Origin: Candidatus Synechococcus calcipolaris G9
GTDB lineage: Bacteria > Cyanobacteriota > Cyanobacteriia > Thermosynechococcales > Thermosynechococcaceae
Length of the DNA: 64,000 bases
Direction of reading: 5' to 3'
Assembly (NCBI RefSeq): GCF_029582805.1
Contig: NZ_JAKKUT010000008.1
Span: 248,001 to 312,000 of the forward strand
In this document: positions 61,467 through 64,000 of the stretch, piece by piece
Layout of the letters: every line of letters begins with the position of its first letter
Position numbering within the stretch: the stretch's first letter is position 1
Notes under the pieces: generated by a model
Told to the model about the DNA's origin: nothing
Seen by the model: only the letters and a program-made list of their open reading frames with translations
Database searches by the model: none
Program-made: the position numbers and the translations under genes

Positions 61467-61610
61467 ACACCCAATGAGTCTATAAAATTACAGTAATCAT
61501 TGTGAAATTTTCATCCACGGGAACCCTTACCCAACTGTTTCTCCAGGATAACAACCCGATTTTAATAAATTCAAAGTCAGTTTGCACGGACTGGGGCAAT
61601 CTGGGCCGAA

Positions 61611-62316
61611 TTAACCTTCAGGGCTTGCGAGATGCTTACAACTCAGTATATACTCAGCTATTTTCCAGTCCCAAGAATTATCAATATCAATTGATTCATC
61701 GAAAGAGTTTATTTCTAAAGGAACAGGATCATTATTAAAAAAACTCTTATATTTTTGTAGGTTATGAGGTGTAATTAGATAAAAAGATCCATTGATTGTA
61801 TAGGCTTTTGGCAAATCTTGTGATCTTAATTTAAGGCCTCCAGTAATAAATGGTTCCATTTTATCGTCTTTAATTTGAAAACACCACATTGGATGAGATT
61901 TTGCTGGAGATACTCCTAGAATAGTTCGATATTTATATTTTTCAAATAAATGGATACCTTTTTTAATCGTTTCCTTGCTTCTAAAAGGTGAGGTTGGTTG
62001 TAACAATAGCAAACCGTCAACACTACCCTTTGCAAGAACATACCAACTTAATGTGTGCAAACAAACATCAACAATTGAGGCAGTATCAGATGCTAGTTCA
62101 TGTGGTCTTAACCAGGGAACCATAGCTTCTGCACTTCTTGCGATTGCTGCAATTTCTGGATCATCTGTGGACACTAAAATATCACAAATTTCCGTAATTT
62201 CTTTTGAAATATCTATACTCCAAAGTAATGAGAGATTTATCTCCTAAAATACGAATATTTTTCCTAGGTAATCGCTTAGAACCTCCCCGTGCAGGGATTA
62301 CTGCTAAAATTTTCAT
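61611..62316 (-). pseudogene. Acylneuraminate/nonulosonate-type cytidylyltransferase, single-base frameshift
   Basis: The ATG at 62316 begins MKILAVIPARGGSKRLPRKN, the hallmark N-terminus of CMP-sugar synthetases (NeuA/PseF class). Reading goes out of frame at the run AAA at 62222-62224 (TTT on the coding strand), with a stop soon after. Removing one T restores a continuous frame through SIDISKEITEICDILVSTDDP and on to the stop at 61611, giving about 234 residues. As given, only the shorter frame from a GTG at 62174 is open. Either the gene is broken, the sequence has an error in a homopolymer, or programmed slippage occurs. The start overlaps the hisH stop by four bases, as expected for an intact operon gene. 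Confidence 0.8.
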
Positions 62317-62954
62317 AGTGCAATAAATTGCTGTAGTATTTTTAATCCAATCTCACCACTTTTCTCAGGATGAAACTGACATCCATAAATATTATCCCGG
62401 GCAACTACAGCAGGAATGGAAATGCCTCCATAAATGCAATCTGCAATTCGATGCGCTTTATTTTCTGTGACAGCCATAAATGAGTGGACAAAATACACAG
62501 AGCTTACTAAGGAGATCGTACTAAGTATTGTATCGTTCCAGTTTGATCTACTTTTTGCAAGCACTAAATTACTCCAGCCAATATGGGGAATTTTCTGAGG
62601 AATACCAGCAGTTGATTTCTTAGGGACTGGAATTACTCGTCCAGGTATGAGATTAAGTCCCTGGGTCAAACCAAATTCCTCACTTTCACTCAAAAGAAGT
62701 TGCATTCCCAAGCAAATTCCCAGGAATGGTATGCCTGCATTGACAACTTCGTGAACAACCTCCACTAAATGCCTGCGTTGTAGTTCTGCCATGGCATTAC
62801 CAAAAGCGCCCACTCCAGGTAAAACTACTCTTGCCGCCGATAAAATATGTTTCGGATTGGATGTAACTTCTACATTTGCACCACAGTACTCTAAGCCTCG
62901 CTGGACGCTGAGCAAATTACCTATACCATAGTCAATGACTGCAACAGTACTCAT
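62313..62954 (-). CDS. hisH: Imidazole-glycerol-phosphate synthase amidotransferase subunit, surface-sugar paralogue (HisH2)
   Basis: The 213-residue class I glutamine amidotransferase has the nucleophile Cys81 in FLGICLGMQLLL and the His-Glu pair in CQFHPEKSG. It supplies ammonia to the HisF-like partner. It overlaps hisF by four bases and the cytidylyltransferase by four bases. In surface-polysaccharide clusters HisH2/HisF2 work with a WbpG/PseA-type amidotransferase to make an acetamidino group on a nonulosonate or related sugar. Position beside such genes makes that role more likely than histidine synthesis. Confidence 0.9.
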   Translation of the reverse strand: MSTVAVIDYGIGNLLSVQRGLEYCGANVEVTSNPKHILSAARVVLPGVGAFGNAMAELQRRHLVEVVHEVVNAGIPFLGICLGMQLLLSESEEFGLTQGLNLIPGRVIPVPKKSTAGIPQKIPHIGWSNLVLAKSRSNWNDTILSTISLVSSVYFVHSFMAVTENKAHRIADCIYGGISIPAVVARDNIYGCQFHPEKSGEIGLKILQQFIAL

Positions 62955-63712
62955 AGATGGCGAACATCGATTCCTGCTAACTTAGCTATATTTCGTATTT
63001 CTGCTAGGGTTGAGCGATCGTAGTGAAGAATATCAGCCATAGCTACCGCATCAGCATCACCATGTTGAACAACATCGATCATATCTTCAGGTTTACCCAT
63101 ACCACCACTGGCAATGACTGGAATAGTCACAATTTGCGTGATCGCCCTAACTAAGCTAATATCAAATCCTTTGCGGGTTCCTTCTCGATCTACAGAAGTT
63201 AACAGGATTTCACCTGCACCCAAGGTAACACCCTGTTTAACCCAATCAATGACATCTAAACCAGTGCGTTCACGCCCATTATCTGTATAAACTTCCCAAT
63301 AATCTGGAGACATTTGCTTTGCTTCAATTGAAAGCACCATACACTGACTACCAAAGCGGTGGGCAATCTCAGTAATGAGACTTGGGTTAGCCACGGCAGC
63401 CGTATTAACTGCAACTTTATCAGCACCAGACCTTAATAAATGGTTAGCATCTTCTACAGATCTTATACCCCCGCCAACAGTAATCGGAATGAAAATATCC
63501 TTGGCGGCATTTTCAATAATATGGCTAAGGTTATTGCGTCCATAGAGACTTGCTACGCAATCCATATAAATTAATTCGTCAGCACCTTGTTGATAGTAGC
63601 GTTGGGCGTAATCTCCTGGTAAACCGATCACTCGCAATCCCTCAAGGTGAACCCCTTTGATTAGGTTAGTTCCCTTAATATCTAAGCGAGGAATTAAACG
63701 AATGTTTCTCAT
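62951..63712 (-). CDS. hisF: HisF-like cyclase subunit, surface-sugar paralogue (HisF2)
   Basis: The 253-residue TIM barrel has phosphate-binding motifs [20 protein letters not shown] and [11 protein letters not shown]. Catalytic Asp11 is kept (PRLDIKG), but position 130 is Glu (LSIEAKQ) where histidine-pathway HisF has Asp. The segment [21 protein letters not shown] and [12 protein letters not shown] is typical of the polysaccharide-cluster paralogue rather than the histidine enzyme. It begins 16 bases after the amidotransferase stop and is translationally coupled to hisH. The histidine-pathway copy is expected elsewhere in the genome. Confidence 0.9.
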   Translation of the reverse strand: MRNIRLIPRLDIKGTNLIKGVHLEGLRVIGLPGDYAQRYYQQGADELIYMDCVASLYGRNNLSHIIENAAKDIFIPITVGGGIRSVEDANHLLRSGADKVAVNTAAVANPSLITEIAHRFGSQCMVLSIEAKQMSPDYWEVYTDNGRERTGLDVIDWVKQGVTLGAGEILLTSVDREGTRKGFDISLVRAITQIVTIPVIASGGMGKPEDMIDVVQHGDADAVAMADILHYDRSTLAEIRNIAKLAGIDVRHL

Positions 63713-63728
63713 CTCTTTGTTGTTAAAC

Positions 63729-64000
63729 TTAATGCCACACAGCGTGTCTTAATTTCCATTGTTGATTATCGAAATACCATAGATGTGGAGATCGAAAGGT
63801 ATCAGTCAAAAACTGAAAATATTTACGATCCATGATTGGCTGCTCAAACATTTGACTTGCATAAGGAAACTCTGCTTCAGGCAAGCTTAAATAGCGAAAA
63901 ATTTCATCAGCAAATCGCTCAGGAAATTCATGATCAAATCGTTTAACAAGGGCAATACCTTCATCACGATCAATATCACCGGATCGAATTTCTTGAGCTG
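63729..64000 (-). CDS. N-acetyl sugar amidotransferase (WbpG/PseA-like), C-terminal part, truncated by window edge
   Basis: The last 90 codons are present. They read IDRDEGIALVKRFDHEFPER, then FRSPHLWYFDNQQWKLRHAV before the stop. These match the C-terminus of WbpG/PseA-type N-acetyl sugar amidotransferases, PP-loop enzymes that use ammonia from HisH2/HisF2. The gene precedes hisF by 16 bases. Identification rests on the C-terminal pattern only, but the neighbour set fits very well. Confidence 0.85.
   Translation of the reverse strand, partial: AQEIRSGDIDRDEGIALVKRFDHEFPERFADEIFRYLSLPEAEFPYASQMFEQPIMDRKYFQFLTDTFRSPHLWYFDNQQWKLRHAVWH

Noticed and set aside
61502..61738. 78-residue plus-strand frame at the sugar-island border
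   Set aside because: Overlaps the cytidylyltransferase on the opposite strand and shows no conserved pattern.
1..64000. CRISPR arrays, tRNA or rRNA genes, transposases
   Set aside because: No direct repeats with regular spacers, no T-loop (GTTCGAATC-type) with acceptor stem, and no transposase-like reading frame was found on reading the window.

Overview
The window comes from a cyanobacterium. It carries phycocyanobilin synthesis (pcyA), Mg-chelatase chlI, a carboxysome-type shell protein, an aa3-type cytochrome oxidase operon and many cyanobacterial families of unknown function (DUF1818, DUF29, DUF3685/Ycf55-like). The octamer GCGATCGC (HIP1) recurs throughout. GC content looks close to 50%. 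A unicellular Synechococcus/Thermosynechococcus-type lineage is my guess, not something the sequence proves. I saw no rRNA, tRNA, CRISPR array or insertion sequence.

Layout. 1-4 kb (minus strand): partial GH57 enzyme, YvcK/CofD protein, Nif11-like protein, DUF2325 protein and DUF1818 protein. 4-6 kb (plus): pcyA, a small secreted protein and rsmG. 6-12 kb (minus): serine hydrolase, folP, a membrane-anchored repeat/NYN-nuclease protein and an efflux adaptor. 12-22 kb (plus): membrane protein, Ser/Thr kinase and YebC; a long intergenic region with TGTTCC-type repeats; phoU; then ctaCDE-recG. 22-30 kb: pentapeptide-repeat protein, a 1410-residue PAS/GAF/GGDEF/EAL protein, chlI and a response regulator. 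30.5-34 kb: a GRRM-type RiPP locus (grrP, grrA, grrM) followed by a CDF metal transporter. 34.6-37.7 kb: sulfate permease genes sbpA-cysT-cysW plus a NIL-domain protein, without cysA. 37.7-45.3 kb: short SepF-like protein, secreted protein, orphan fimbrial-usher-like protein, TPR protein and FHA-PAS-GGDEF-EAL protein. 45.5-54.7 kb: catalytically degenerate M16 protein, peroxiredoxin-like protein, several alpha/beta hydrolases, DUF29, CHASE2 adenylate cyclase and an AbrB/PIN toxin-antitoxin pair. 54.8-61.5 kb: folate/biopterin-type transporter translationally coupled to a carotenoid oxygenase, Ycf55-like protein, a CcmK-like shell protein in apparent operon with a K+ channel, and an SDR. 61.6-64 kb: an AT-richer surface-sugar island (amidotransferase, HisF2, HisH2, frameshifted cytidylyltransferase).

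The strongest candidate for unusual biology is the GRRM locus. A secreted precursor with nine aromatic-X-Asn/Asp motifs in glycine-rich repeats sits between a periplasmic binding-like protein and its radical SAM/SPASM maturase, next to metal and sulfate transport genes. Also notable are the coiled-coil NYN protein with 228-bp tandem repeats, the shell-protein/K+ channel pair, and the sugar island, whose four genes are tightly packed but one is frameshifted by a single base.
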